A stretch of DNA of 64,000 nt from Pontibacter liquoris (lineage in GTDB: Bacteria > Bacteroidota > Bacteroidia > Cytophagales > Hymenobacteraceae). A program made the translations under genes and the position numbers. Positions 46,509 through 55,496 of this stretch are shown one piece after another. The DNA is taken from NCBI RefSeq assembly GCF_022758235.1, contig NZ_JALEBG010000002.1, positions 434,001 to 498,000 on the forward strand. The letters are read 5' to 3'. The notes under the pieces were generated by a model that made no database searches, had not been told where the DNA came from, and saw only the letters and a list, made by a program, of their open reading frames with translations. Each line of letters starts with the position of its first letter. The stretch's first letter is position 1.

Positions 46509-46540
46509 TAAAAAAGCCGGAGAAGCTCCGGCTTTTTTTC
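46509..46540 (+). terminator. Terminator of the mscS unit
   Basis: AAAAAAGCCGGAG and CTCCGGCTTTTTTT form a perfect stem with a three-base loop seven bases after the mscS stop. Confidence 0.93.
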
Positions 46541-47011
46541 ACCCTTATTTTTTTTAGAATTACTCAATCACTTTAAGCAGCTTTTGGTAAACGCCTGCGC
46601 GGTAATATCACCGCAGCAAGAAATCAGTTTTACGCCAAGCCTCCTCTCCGCTCATTTCCTTCTGCGGGCTTTTTGTAGTTTTGATTTGTTTAACGCCCCC
46701 AGCATATAATGGTTATTAGCAATGTATAATTTTTCCGATGCAAGGTTATATTTGTTAGTGAACAGACTAAAATAAGAAGCCAACAGTTGATAGCACTCTT
46801 TTGATGGCAGCGTTAAGGTGAATGAGGGCCGTTTATAACACCGCGCTTATGTATGGCCGGCGTGCCGCCACTAGTAGCGATGCTGCCCAAAGTATGAGAA
46901 GGGCGTTGCTAAGACAAGTATGCTGCCTGCCAGGCGCGGCCTCCGGCTAAAAAGTATGGCAGAACATGACCAGATACGGAGTGCCTGCGCGCGCTGTTTT
47001 ATACTTGGGGG
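46541..47011. other. 470-bp gene-free region
   Basis: No gene is seen between the convergent mscS and AsmA-like genes. A TATATTTG box at about 46747-46754 and several AAAGTATG/AAGTATG half-motifs are present. A small RNA from that box is conceivable but nothing supports it. Confidence 0.4.
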
Positions 47012-49537
47012 TTAATCAAAGTCAAAATACTGGCCTTCTTCCAGCTCCACTTCTTTTTCCTTTGGCTTGGGCTTTTTTCCGCGGAGCAGCTCTCTCAGCT
47101 CCTGCCCTTCCTGCTTCAGGTCCGTCTTTATTTTCTGGCGCACCCGTTCCTTGTCGTAAGCTATCTTAAAGTTGTTTTCCTTGCCCTTGAGCGTCAGGAA
47201 CAGAAAGCTGTTGCCGGCATCAGTATCTTCGGCCACCAAGCCATATACGGCATCCTTATCGGGGCGCTGTTTGCTGAACAAGGGCAGCTTGATCTTGTAG
47301 TTCATGTCCTGGTCAAAAGTATGGGTGCCCGAAATAGAGACCGATGGCACGGCTGCCAGGCTGGTGCGGATGTCCATCTCCGGGATGTAAAGCGTACGCT
47401 CCTGTATCCAGAAACTATTGTGCAGCTCGGCAAAACGCATGTTGGCCAGCTCGTTGCGCTTCACAAACGTCGACATTTTCTGCATGGGCGCAAAGTTCAG
47501 CAGCTGCCCGTTTCGGACGGTGGCTACTATTTCGGCCTGCAGCAGGTCGGTCTTCGGGTTCAGCTGGCTGTCTAAGTATACTTCCGATACAATGTCGGCC
47601 GTGAGCTGCCCGCGCAGGTGGCGGTCTTCGATAAAGTTCTGGTGGAAATTCTCGAACACATAAAATAAGCTGTCCACGCTCATGTTCTGGAGCCTGGAGG
47701 AGGTGCTTACCTTGATGTGGTTGCGGGTGCGGGCATCCAGCGAGCCGCGCACGGCAAAGTTGCCGCCGGCAGCACTTAACGAAATATTGGGCGAAGTGAC
47801 CACCTGGTTGCGCAGCTTCACCTCGCCCTGGATGTTTTTGCCCAGAAAGCGCCGGAAGCGCATGCGGTTGATGTCAGCGCTCAGGTCGAAGGCGATATTG
47901 GGCGACACCGTGAAGCGGTAATCTGAGCCACTGCCACTACCTTTACGCGCGCCTTCGGGCGTGTTGAGCTCCTCGCTCAGCAGTTGGTCGAAGTTGAGGT
48001 AATTGCTTTTAAAATCGGCCTCCACCAGCAGGCGCTGCCGGTCCAGCAGCAGCCAGGCCATCATGTTGCGGAACATGCCGTTGATCACAAAATCAGACTG
48101 GCCCAGCTTGCCTTTAAAATCCGATACGGCCACGTCGTTGCGCTTAAACATCAGGTTACCGTTCAGGTTAGCGATCGGCAGGGGCAGCTCCTCCAGCGCC
48201 AGCGACACGTTATGCAGCGTAATGTCGCCGGTGGTGTTCAGGGTGCTGTTGCCGGGCTGCGCCTTAAATTCTTTCAGGTTACCCGAAAAAGCAATCCGTA
48301 CGTCGGCCAGCCCGCTGCCGCTGCGCACTTCCTGCAGTTTGGCCAACCCCAGCACATAGCCTACATCCAGCATGCCCTGCACATCAAAAGCAATAGTAGG
48401 GTTGTTGAAGTTGCTATACCTGAAGTTGCCGGAAAATTTGCGCCCGTTCAGCACGCCGCTCAGGTTCTTGAGCTCCACTACCGAGGTGGCGGCACTGTGG
48501 CTGCGGCCGTTGGTAAAGCTGCCCGTCAGGTTTATCTTATCAATATGTTGCTTGGCATCGGGATGATAAAATGAGGCATTGCGCGCCCCAAAGTTAAACG
48601 CCACCTGTGGCATCTTTTTAGCCGATAACTCGCCTTTTACCGTCCCGTTAAAATAGATCGCGCCTTCGCTCCGGTACTGGTGCAGCTCTTTGGTCATACT
48701 TTGGGGCAGCAGCGAGAGCAGCGATTGCACGTTCGTATTCTTGCCGGCAAGCTTGAGGTCCAGTATCGTCGGGCCGCTGTAGCCCACCGTGCCCGACACT
48801 TCGTAAGCAGCGCCCTCTACCTGCACCACCGAGGGGCGCAGTTGCACCGTTCTGGCTGGCCGGTTTATGGTCAATGAAGACGCAAGGGTCACTTTCTTAC
48901 CCTTGAAGTACTCGTTGGTACCTATTTTTATTGTGTGGATGGTGGTATTACCTTTTGCTTCCAGGGCTATACTTTCGGGCGTGATGCCCAGCCCCGCCTG
49001 CAAGGTATGCGCATCTACTTCGAAGGTCTGGTTCAACTGCTGATCGGTGTAGTGCAGGGCCACCTGCTGCAGGTGAACTTCTTCCAGAGCAAAGGCAAAA
49101 TCTGACGGTTCGTTAGAGGTGGTGTCCTCGGCCAGGATGTGGTAGTTCACGCTGCCGTCAGGCAATACCTTTACAAAGATGGCGCCCTGCTCCATAAACA
49201 GCTGCTTCACGGTATACTTGCCCCGCAGCAGGTCCAGCAGGCTAAAGGTAAAGTATAACTTGCCCGCCTGTGCCAGCGAAGCCTTGCTGCCCGGCACTCC
49301 CTCGTGCACGTTCACCTGGGCCAGCGTTACGGCCACATTCGGAAATTTCTCGAACAAAGAGAGCGAGAGCTGCCCTACCTCCACTTTCGTTTTGATGTGC
49401 TTGTTGGCCTCCGTTACAAAAAGACCGATAATTTTATCCTGGTAAGTATAAACCAACGCCAACGCAATGCCCATGACAACTGCCGGAATGGCAATAGCAT
49501 AAAATAGCATTTTTTTAACAACACGTGTCCTCACCAA
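47012..49537 (-). CDS. AsmA-family protein
   Basis: The protein of about 841 residues has an N-terminal membrane helix (about 10-30) and then a long beta-rich, mostly periplasmic region with repeating strand motifs. Typical phrases are GQLSLSLFEKFPNVAVTLAQ, LEEVHLQQVALHYTD and LQNMSVDSLFYVFENF. AsmA-like proteins form lipid-carrying bridges or affect outer-membrane assembly; in Bacteroidota these long forms are common and uncharacterised. The C-terminus is a charged Lys/Glu tail. Starts TTG 49537, GTG 49534 and ATG 49510 are all possible. The AAGTATA heptamer occurs five times in the gene. Confidence 0.85.
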   Translation of the reverse strand: MVRTRVVKKMLFYAIAIPAVVMGIALALVYTYQDKIIGLFVTEANKHIKTKVEVGQLSLSLFEKFPNVAVTLAQVNVHEGVPGSKASLAQAGKLYFTFSLLDLLRGKYTVKQLFMEQGAIFVKVLPDGSVNYHILAEDTTSNEPSDFAFALEEVHLQQVALHYTDQQLNQTFEVDAHTLQAGLGITPESIALEAKGNTTIHTIKIGTNEYFKGKKVTLASSLTINRPARTVQLRPSVVQVEGAAYEVSGTVGYSGPTILDLKLAGKNTNVQSLLSLLPQSMTKELHQYRSEGAIYFNGTVKGELSAKKMPQVAFNFGARNASFYHPDAKQHIDKINLTGSFTNGRSHSAATSVVELKNLSGVLNGRKFSGNFRYSNFNNPTIAFDVQGMLDVGYVLGLAKLQEVRSGSGLADVRIAFSGNLKEFKAQPGNSTLNTTGDITLHNVSLALEELPLPIANLNGNLMFKRNDVAVSDFKGKLGQSDFVINGMFRNMMAWLLLDRQRLLVEADFKSNYLNFDQLLSEELNTPEGARKGSGSGSDYRFTVSPNIAFDLSADINRMRFRRFLGKNIQGEVKLRNQVVTSPNISLSAAGGNFAVRGSLDARTRNHIKVSTSSRLQNMSVDSLFYVFENFHQNFIEDRHLRGQLTADIVSEVYLDSQLNPKTDLLQAEIVATVRNGQLLNFAPMQKMSTFVKRNELANMRFAELHNSFWIQERTLYIPEMDIRTSLAAVPSVSISGTHTFDQDMNYKIKLPLFSKQRPDKDAVYGLVAEDTDAGNSFLFLTLKGKENNFKIAYDKERVRQKIKTDLKQEGQELRELLRGKKPKPKEKEVELEEGQYFDFD

Positions 49538-49721
49538 TCGAAAGTTCAGATTTTAAGCATCTTACAAAACCTAAAGGTACAGCCGTAATAACACGTACAC
49601 AAGCGGCAAAGAGAGCAGAAATTTTTTTTAAGAATTTTTTTTGAAATGTTTTGCAGTTAAAAAAATATGCCCCATATTTGCATCATCAAACGGGGACAAA
49701 AGGTCACTAAAACAAAAAAAC

Positions 49722-49796
49722 GGGGTGTTAGCTCAGCTGGTTCAGAGCACCTGCCTTACAAGCAGGGGGTCACTGGTTCGAATCCAGTACGCCCCA
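49722..49796 (+). tRNA. tRNA-Val (anticodon TAC)
   Basis: The cloverleaf reads directly. The acceptor stem is GGGGTGT with ACGCCCC, the D-loop TAGCTCAGCTGG, the anticodon arm CTGCC-TTACAAG-GCAGG with anticodon TAC, and the T-arm CTGGTTCGAATCCAG. The 3' CCA is not encoded; the discriminator is A at 49796. It is flanked by an A-rich leader. Confidence 0.97.
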
Positions 49797-49797
49797 C

Positions 49798-49828
49798 AAA
49801 AGGACAACTGCAAAGTTGTCCTTTTTTT
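49798..49828 (+). terminator. Terminator of tRNA-Val
   Basis: AAAGGACAACT, a GCA loop and AGTTGTCC are followed by seven Ts, directly after the tRNA. The perfect stem and T tract make this a strong site. Confidence 0.95.
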
Positions 49829-49829
49829 A

Positions 49830-50238
49830 TGTCCCTGCTTTTCTGTTTCGCTTCCATCCCTGCTCCAGGCTTCTCCCATCAGCGGTTTTATACTTTGCAA
49901 ACGCACCTGCCTGAGGGTTAGTATACTTTATACTTGCGCGCGGCGTGTTCTCCCGCTATCTATCTCCCCTACCGGCATGTTAATGCATCCCATTCCTGCT
50001 TTAGGCATAGCCTTGTAAACAGCTACCTTTTGCTGCATACCTGTTGATCTGAAAGGAAGATTGATTTTGAATTGGCGTGGCGCATTATCTTTCCACTCAC
50101 TTCATGTGTACGCCCGGTGAAGTGGGCACGCTAGCATGAGCCAGCAGCTAGCCTGGCCGGCGAGTGGGATAACAGCAAACTGCTTGGGGCGCGTTATACT
50201 TGTAGCTTATACTTTGTAAGGTATACTTATTGAAGGCC
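49830..50238. other. Gene-free region dense in TATACTT heptamers
   Basis: No gene is seen. Six exact TATACTT copies occur within about 340 bp (49889, 49922, 49929, 50195, 50208 and 50222), all in the same orientation. The last three lie just beyond the coaE stop. Confidence 0.7.
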
Positions 50239-50838
50239 CTATCGGGCGCTTTCGGAAAGGAACTGCGCGTGCAGCTTGAGCACCTGGGGGATGATGAGGC
50301 GCGTATCATCGTTGTAGATAACGTGCCGGGAACGGGCAATCTTTTCTTCTTCTTCCAGCTGCCGGGCCATAATGGCTTTGATATCGGCCTCTGTGCGGTG
50401 TGCATCGCGTTGCAGCAGGCGTTTGATGCGTACCTCCAACGGGGCATACACGGCTATGATCTGATCCATCTGCTTCCAGGAGTCCGACTCATACATGAGC
50501 GCGGCTTCTTTCAGCACGTAGGGCTGGCCGGCATGCGACGAAACCCATTTTGCAAAATCGTTGCCTACATGTGGGTGCACCAATGCGTTTAGCTGTGCCA
50601 GCCGCGCCGGGTTGTTAAAGGCAAGCTTGGCCAAATACGCCCGGTCCAGTTCGCCGGTAGCGGTAAAGGTTTGTGGGCCGTAAGCAGCTTTCAGCTCCTG
50701 CCGCAGGGCTTGGTCATGCTGCATCACCCATTTGGCACGCGTATCAGCATCGTATACCGGCACGCCGAGCAGCGCAAACATGCGGCAAACCACGGTTTTG
50801 CCCACGCCTATCCCTCCGGTAATTCCTATCTTTAGCAT
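50239..50838 (-). CDS. coaE: Dephospho-CoA kinase
   Basis: The 199-residue P-loop kinase phosphorylates the ribose of dephospho-CoA in the last step of CoA synthesis. It has the Walker A motif GGIGVGKT (8-15), VYDADTRAKWVM, LVHPHVGNDF and a lid region QRDAHRTEADIKAIMARQ. Full length. It is the last gene of the same-strand group nusB...coaE, 7 bp after the YbbR gene. Confidence 0.95.
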   Translation of the reverse strand: MLKIGITGGIGVGKTVVCRMFALLGVPVYDADTRAKWVMQHDQALRQELKAAYGPQTFTATGELDRAYLAKLAFNNPARLAQLNALVHPHVGNDFAKWVSSHAGQPYVLKEAALMYESDSWKQMDQIIAVYAPLEVRIKRLLQRDAHRTEADIKAIMARQLEEEEKIARSRHVIYNDDTRLIIPQVLKLHAQFLSESAR

Positions 50839-50845
50839 GGCAGGC

Positions 50846-51820
50846 CTATTGAACGATGGCTTTTATTTTTTCGGGGAGCAGCTTTATGTACCGCACGCCC
50901 TGCGGCTTCTGTACCAGTTCGGGCGCGAGCGTAGAATCCTGCTTGTTTACGAGGTTGTAGTCCAGCACCGCTTTAAAGGCATCGCGGTCCAGGAGCGCAG
51001 CAGAATCTTCGAGCAGTTGGTAGCGCACCAGCAGGAACGGCGGCTGAAGCACCATTTTTTCACCGGCAGGCACATTAATTACCTCCGGCAGCAGCTGGCG
51101 CTCTTCCTGCAGCAGTTTCTTTACGGTCAGGCTAACGGTAGCTTCCTCCACACTGGCCGTTATCAGCGGATTGTCGCCAAAGCTGACCGGCACCGTTACC
51201 TGCGACGACTCTGCCAGGTTCTGCGTAGGCAAGCGCAACAGGAAGGGAGCCGGCAGGCTGTCTACTAAAGAAGAAGGCCCTACAAACGTGACAGAATCCG
51301 GCTTAATAGTAATCGGTCCTACCACAGCGCGCCGTTCGGCCACCATTTTCTGTTTGGGATCCAGCTGAAGGGCCACCGTGCGTTTTATCTTCTCATCAAA
51401 GTCAAAGCGCAGCGTATCGGTGACTACGAAATTGAGCTGCAGGCCATCCAGGGCATTTACCAGCGAGGGGCGCAGGGCGGAGCCCAGCAGGTAGTTGGTG
51501 CGGGGCAGGCTGGGAATGTAGATATCGGCAGGCTTTACCTCAAACCGCAACGCTTTGCGCAGCAGTTTCCAGCCTTTGCCAGTAACGTTTATACTTACCT
51601 CCTCGGGCAGCGGCTTTAAGGGTACCAGTTGCCGGCTGTTATAGATAAACCGGACGGGGTAAGTGGTTTGGGTGGAATAGCTTTTATTGAGCGCGTTGAG
51701 CAGCCAAAAGGTAGAGGCCGCCACAAAGCAAAGCAGTACGACGCGCCAGTACTGCTTTGTTTGTGGCCGGAATGGCCTCACAAACCATAAAACTATATTT
51801 CGTGCTCTCTCAAACCGCAA
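50846..51820 (-). CDS. YbbR-domain protein (CdaR-like)
   Basis: The 324-residue protein has one N-terminal membrane helix (about 22-42) and a periplasmic set of YbbR-like repeats (about 60-320), visible as recurring strand patterns such as KPLPEEVSINVTGKGWKLL and TIKPDSVTFVGPSSLVDSL. In Firmicutes, CdaR partners the diadenylate cyclase CdaA and is encoded beside it. No cyclase is seen here; the neighbours are coaE (7 bp) and yajC (8 bp). The best start is TTG 51820, as no ATG precedes the membrane helix. Confidence 0.85.
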   Translation of the reverse strand: MRFERARNIVLWFVRPFRPQTKQYWRVVLLCFVAASTFWLLNALNKSYSTQTTYPVRFIYNSRQLVPLKPLPEEVSINVTGKGWKLLRKALRFEVKPADIYIPSLPRTNYLLGSALRPSLVNALDGLQLNFVVTDTLRFDFDEKIKRTVALQLDPKQKMVAERRAVVGPITIKPDSVTFVGPSSLVDSLPAPFLLRLPTQNLAESSQVTVPVSFGDNPLITASVEEATVSLTVKKLLQEERQLLPEVINVPAGEKMVLQPPFLLVRYQLLEDSAALLDRDAFKAVLDYNLVNKQDSTLAPELVQKPQGVRYIKLLPEKIKAIVQ

Positions 51821-51828
51821 GGTGTCTG

Positions 51829-52134
51829 TTATTTATTTACTCTGGCGGTAGCCTCCATCGAGATAGAAGCTTTGTCGAACACCAGGCGTACGCCTTTGTC
51901 TACTTCTATTGCGACTGTTTCGTCTTCGATCGCCAGCAGCTTGCCGTGCAGGCCCCCGATCGTTACCACATTCATTCCTTTCACTAGCTCTTCCCTGAAT
52001 TTTTTCTGGTCACGCACTTTTTTCTGCTGTGGCCTGATCATGAAAAAGTAAAATACCAGAATGATGGCACCGAACATTAATACCTGTGGCAGAACGCCAC
52101 CGCCGGCTGCGGCTTGGAGAAATATAGTTTGCAT
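51829..52134 (-). CDS. yajC: Preprotein translocase subunit YajC
   Basis: The 101-residue protein has one N-terminal membrane helix (about 19-37) with the family pattern FYFFMIRPQQKKVRDQKKF, then VTIGGLHGKLLAIEDETV and an OB-like tail. YajC binds SecDF of the protein-export machinery. It lies 33 bp after the DUF1573 gene and 8 bp before the YbbR gene, consistent with one transcript. Confidence 0.95.
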   Translation of the reverse strand: MQTIFLQAAAGGGVLPQVLMFGAIILVFYFFMIRPQQKKVRDQKKFREELVKGMNVVTIGGLHGKLLAIEDETVAIEVDKGVRLVFDKASISMEATARVNK

Positions 52135-52167
52135 GTGTGTGTTTTGTATCCGCTGATAGCGTATTGC

Positions 52168-52719
52168 TTAATTTTGTCTTACGGGTCCTTCGGGTCCGGC
52201 TGTGGGCACACCACCTGATTCCACGGTTCCTTTCATGGAGATCTTGGTCAGGTTAGGCTCTGTGTTGGCCCGGATGGTAACGGTAGGCATTTGCTGGCCC
52301 ATTTTGCCGGCGCTGTTAAACTTCACGCTGATGGAGCTCTTCTGGCCGGGAGCAATCGGCTCGGTTGGCGGCTCGGGCACGGTACAACCACACGAAGCAG
52401 ACGCGTTCTCGATAATGAGGGGCGTTTTGCCGGTGTTGGTAAACGAGAACACGTGCTCTACTACCTGCCCCTGCTTGATGGTGCCGAAATCAAACTCGTT
52501 TTCCTCGAACGTAATGATAGGCGCGTTTTCGGAAGATGCCGGCGTTGTAGCGGCTGTTGCCTCCGAAGAGACCACATTCGGGTTATCAACCGGCTGCGCC
52601 TGCGTTGTAGAGGTATTGGCTTCGGCGGCTACCGTATCGTTGCCGGCCTTGTTGCTGTCGCAGCTGGCCATAAACATTGTTGCGGCAAAGCCTGCAACCA
52701 AAATCAGGTGTTTTTTCAT
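52168..52719 (-). CDS. DUF1573 lipoprotein
   Basis: The protein of about 183 residues has a lipoprotein signal ([12 protein letters not shown]), a low-complexity Thr/Ala linker, and a DUF1573 domain with [36 protein letters not shown] and a final KISMKGTV. The domain is a single Ig-like module, probably in the periplasm. The function is not known; members often sit beside yajC in Bacteroidota. I chose ATG 52719; a GTG three codons upstream is also possible. Confidence 0.92.
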   Translation of the reverse strand: MKKHLILVAGFAATMFMASCDSNKAGNDTVAAEANTSTTQAQPVDNPNVVSSEATAATTPASSENAPIITFEENEFDFGTIKQGQVVEHVFSFTNTGKTPLIIENASASCGCTVPEPPTEPIAPGQKSSISVKFNSAGKMGQQMPTVTIRANTEPNLTKISMKGTVESGGVPTAGPEGPVRQN

Positions 52720-52743
52720 ATCTGACACGCTTGGTTATAAGGT

Positions 52744-53742
52744 TTACAATTTTGAGATGATGTTCTGCGCAAAGGCCATGGTGCCGGCTGGGCCACCCAG
52801 GTCGCCGGTGCACTCCTGCTTATTTGCCAGGGTTGCTTCCAGAGCTGCGTCGATGCGGTTTGCCTCGTCCTTAAGCTCCAGGTGGTGGAGCATCATGATG
52901 GCCGAGCGCAACAGGGCCGTTGGGTTAGCGATGCCTTTGCCGGCAATATCCGGGGCTGAGCCGTGCACTGCCTCAAAGATCGCCATGTCGGCCCCAATGT
53001 TAGCGCCGGCCACTACACCCAGGCCACCTACCAGCCCTGCGCACAGGTCCGAGAGGATATCGCCAAACAGGTTGGTGGTTACGATCACATCAAACTGCTC
53101 GGGCTTTACCACCAGCTGCATGCACATGTTATCAATGATCTTTTCATCGGTCTGGATGTGCGGGTACTCTTTGGCGATCTCGTTAAAGATGCTCAGGAAC
53201 AGGGCACCGGCGCTTTTGAGGATATTGGCTTTGTGCGCGGCCGTCACTTTATTGCACCCGTGCTTGCTGGCATACTCAAAAGCAGCGCGGATAATGTTTT
53301 CGCAACCGGTGCGCGTAATGCGGGCAACCGAATCGGAGATCTGCAGACGCTCGTCCCACATTTCCAGGCCGGCGTACAGGCCTTCGGTGTTTTCGCGGAA
53401 AAGCACCAGGTTTACGTTATCGAAGCGCGTGCTCACGCCTTTTGTTGATTTAACCGGCCGCACGTTTGAGTAAAGGTCAAACATCTGGCGCAGCTGCACA
53501 TTTATACTTTTAAAGCCTTTGCCTACCGGCGTGGTGATGGGGCCTTTCAGCGCCACTTTGTTCTTTTCAAGCGAGGCGATCAGCGTGGCCGGGATCAGCT
53601 CGCCCATGGCATCAAACGTCGTTTGGCCAGCATTCTCTACTTCCCAGCTTACGGGTACTTTGGCAGCGGCAAACACCGCTTTCACGGCTTCTGTAATTTC
53701 AGGACCTATCCCGTCGCCGGGAATAAGGGTAACTTGTTTCAT
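52744..53742 (-). CDS. NAD-dependent isocitrate dehydrogenase (isocitrate/isopropylmalate family)
   Basis: The 332-residue enzyme has the isocitrate/isopropylmalate dehydrogenase fold: [55 protein letters not shown] and [19 protein letters not shown]. The NVRPVKS region and overall length fit the eukaryotic-like NAD-linked IDH group rather than leuB, but a paralog acting on a related malate cannot be excluded. It lies between the DUF1573 and YtxH genes (24 bp and 3 bp gaps), interrupting a neighbourhood usually made only of envelope and RNA genes. Confidence 0.88.
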   Translation of the reverse strand: MKQVTLIPGDGIGPEITEAVKAVFAAAKVPVSWEVENAGQTTFDAMGELIPATLIASLEKNKVALKGPITTPVGKGFKSINVQLRQMFDLYSNVRPVKSTKGVSTRFDNVNLVLFRENTEGLYAGLEMWDERLQISDSVARITRTGCENIIRAAFEYASKHGCNKVTAAHKANILKSAGALFLSIFNEIAKEYPHIQTDEKIIDNMCMQLVVKPEQFDVIVTTNLFGDILSDLCAGLVGGLGVVAGANIGADMAIFEAVHGSAPDIAGKGIANPTALLRSAIMMLHHLELKDEANRIDAALEATLANKQECTGDLGGPAGTMAFAQNIISKL

Positions 53743-53745
53743 GTG

Positions 53746-54051
53746 TTAAATTTCTTTCCGGCTGTTTATCTCGTTAATCAGCGAATCTACATCGCCCAAG
53801 AGTTTCTCTGCTTTGTCTTTTGCATCCTGGATCACCCGCTGGCCTTCGGTTCTGGCCGATGACAAAGTGCCATCGCGATCCGCCATCAGTTGTTCGATAA
53901 GGTCCGAAAGCGTATCCCGGTACTTCTCCAGGCGGTAGCTCAGCCAGTTACGGGTTTCTCTTCCTTTTTCAGGTGCAAACAGGATACCGGCGGCAGCCCC
54001 TATGGCCGCGCCCGTTACCAGCAACAGGGCATTGGTCGTCTTCTTACTCAT
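53746..54051 (-). CDS. YtxH-domain protein
   Basis: The 101-residue protein has an N-terminal hydrophobic helix with the YtxH glycine pattern (LLVTGAAIGAAAGILFAPEKG) followed by a charged helical region (LDSYRLEKYRDTL ... RVIQDAKDKAEKLL). It is thought to be a membrane-anchored stress-associated helix protein; the mechanism is unknown. Its stop is 3 bp from the idh start and 80 bp after nusB. Confidence 0.9.
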   Translation of the reverse strand: MSKKTTNALLLVTGAAIGAAAGILFAPEKGRETRNWLSYRLEKYRDTLSDLIEQLMADRDGTLSSARTEGQRVIQDAKDKAEKLLGDVDSLINEINSRKEI

Positions 54052-54130
54052 AGTTTTTATACAAATATGTCGGGTACAATTTTTTCCCTTTTACGGGGTT
54101 TTTCCCCTGCCGGCCGCTTCCGGCGGCGCC

Positions 54131-55303
54131 TTACTTGTTATCGATCAGTCCACGGCCCGATTTGCGGATGTCGCCAGTGGTGGCAAGCTCCTGCGCCATC
54201 TTATCCAGTACGCCATTAATGAACTGCTTGCTTTTAGGCGTGCTGTAAAGCTTGGAAATTTCGATATACTCGTTGATGGTAACTTTTACAGGTATGCTGC
54301 GGAAGATGTGCATTTCGCAAAGGGCCATCTTAAGTATGATCTTGTCGAGCAGGGCCACGCGCTCTACGTCCCAGTTGGTGACACTGGCAGCCACTAAGGC
54401 TTCGTATTTTTCATCTTCTTTGATGGTCTGGTGGTAAAGCTCTTCAAAGAAAGCCTTGTCATCCTCCCAGTTAGCCGACAAATCCAGCAGGGTTTGGTTT
54501 TCCTCCACTTCCTCCCCAAAGATCTTAATGGTCTTGTTTACCAGGCTCTTTACAATTGCCTTGTTCTCTACCCAGTTCAGATCCTGCTCTTCAAACAAAG
54601 ATTGTAAGTTTTTTTCTTTAAAGATAATGTTTTTAAAAATATGTTTCACTATCTCAAAGTCCTCTTCGGGGGTAGGTGCAGGCAGTGCCAGGTAGGCCAG
54701 GAAGGCCTCATCCTGCTTGAGCACGTTCTTGTAAACAGCCCGGATCTCGCTGATATCGGAACCCCAGCTGATGTTGCGGCGGATGATGTGCTGCTGGTAG
54801 GATTTATTCTGTAACAAGCGCTGCACAACGGTATTGTTCAGAAAGCGTTTTACGTCAGGGCCTTTGGCCACGGTAAAACGTTTCTCCTTTTTCTCTTCTT
54901 CTTCGGCTATCAGGCTTGTGAGCACCTCCAGTATCTGCAGTGTGCCCAGGTAATGGTCGTAGATGCGCTCTACGGCGGTCATCATCTGGTTAAAGTATAG
55001 CTGGTAGTCTTTTTTGAGGAGGTTCTGATAGAATACAACCGCTCTGTTTACCGCATTGATTATCGCCTTATCGGTTTCTTCGGTTTCAAACTGGCGCGTT
55101 TCGTACCATTCCTTGAACAGGATGGAAGCGATCTGCTTGCGGCCTTCCAGCATTTTTTTATCCTGCACCTCCATGGAATTGAGGTCGGGAGCAAAATCGT
55201 CGCTGATCTGGTCTAACGCCAGCAGATAATCTGAACTTTCGGCTTGCATGTAGGCATAAATGGCTTGCATGGCCTTGATTCGTAGTGTTCTGCGGTTGAG
55301 CAT
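54131..55303 (-). CDS. nusB: Transcription antitermination factor NusB, long form
   Basis: The 390-residue protein carries the NusB domain at its C-terminus (about 250-385) with WDVERVALLDKIILKMALCEM, IPVKVTINEYIEISKLYSTPKS and FINGVLDKMAQEL. The first 250 residues are a helix-rich extension that E. coli NusB (139 residues) lacks; it is common in Bacteroidota and may itself be NusB-like. NusB binds boxA RNA in rRNA transcription. The ATG at 55303 starts at RNRTLRIKAMQAIYAYMQ. Confidence 0.92.
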   Translation of the reverse strand: MLNRRTLRIKAMQAIYAYMQAESSDYLLALDQISDDFAPDLNSMEVQDKKMLEGRKQIASILFKEWYETRQFETEETDKAIINAVNRAVVFYQNLLKKDYQLYFNQMMTAVERIYDHYLGTLQILEVLTSLIAEEEEKKEKRFTVAKGPDVKRFLNNTVVQRLLQNKSYQQHIIRRNISWGSDISEIRAVYKNVLKQDEAFLAYLALPAPTPEEDFEIVKHIFKNIIFKEKNLQSLFEEQDLNWVENKAIVKSLVNKTIKIFGEEVEENQTLLDLSANWEDDKAFFEELYHQTIKEDEKYEALVAASVTNWDVERVALLDKIILKMALCEMHIFRSIPVKVTINEYIEISKLYSTPKSKQFINGVLDKMAQELATTGDIRKSGRGLIDNK

Positions 55304-55438
55304 ATTCTTATTTTAAAGAGCGTATTGTGGTTTTGTAATGTTACTCTGTAGGCACCAGCGGCGCCGGCACTAAGGTTCTTATACTTCAGAATGCCTGAAA
55401 GGCCGCTGATAGTTCCGCGGGCGGGCCCGGGATAAAGC

Positions 55439-55468
55439 AAAAGTGCCACAGGTTAATGCAGCACTTTT
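55439..55468 (-). terminator. Terminator of the leucine dehydrogenase gene
   Basis: AAAAGTGC and GCACTTTT enclose 14 bases and are symmetric with flanking As and Ts, 29 bp beyond the stop at 55497. Confidence 0.6.
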
Positions 55469-55496
55469 ACTAATTATCAGCAAAGGTAACGGTTAA

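Noticed and set aside
46541..47011. Possible small RNA such as 6S or SRP RNA
   Set aside because: No recognisable secondary structure or family consensus; only a weak -7 box.
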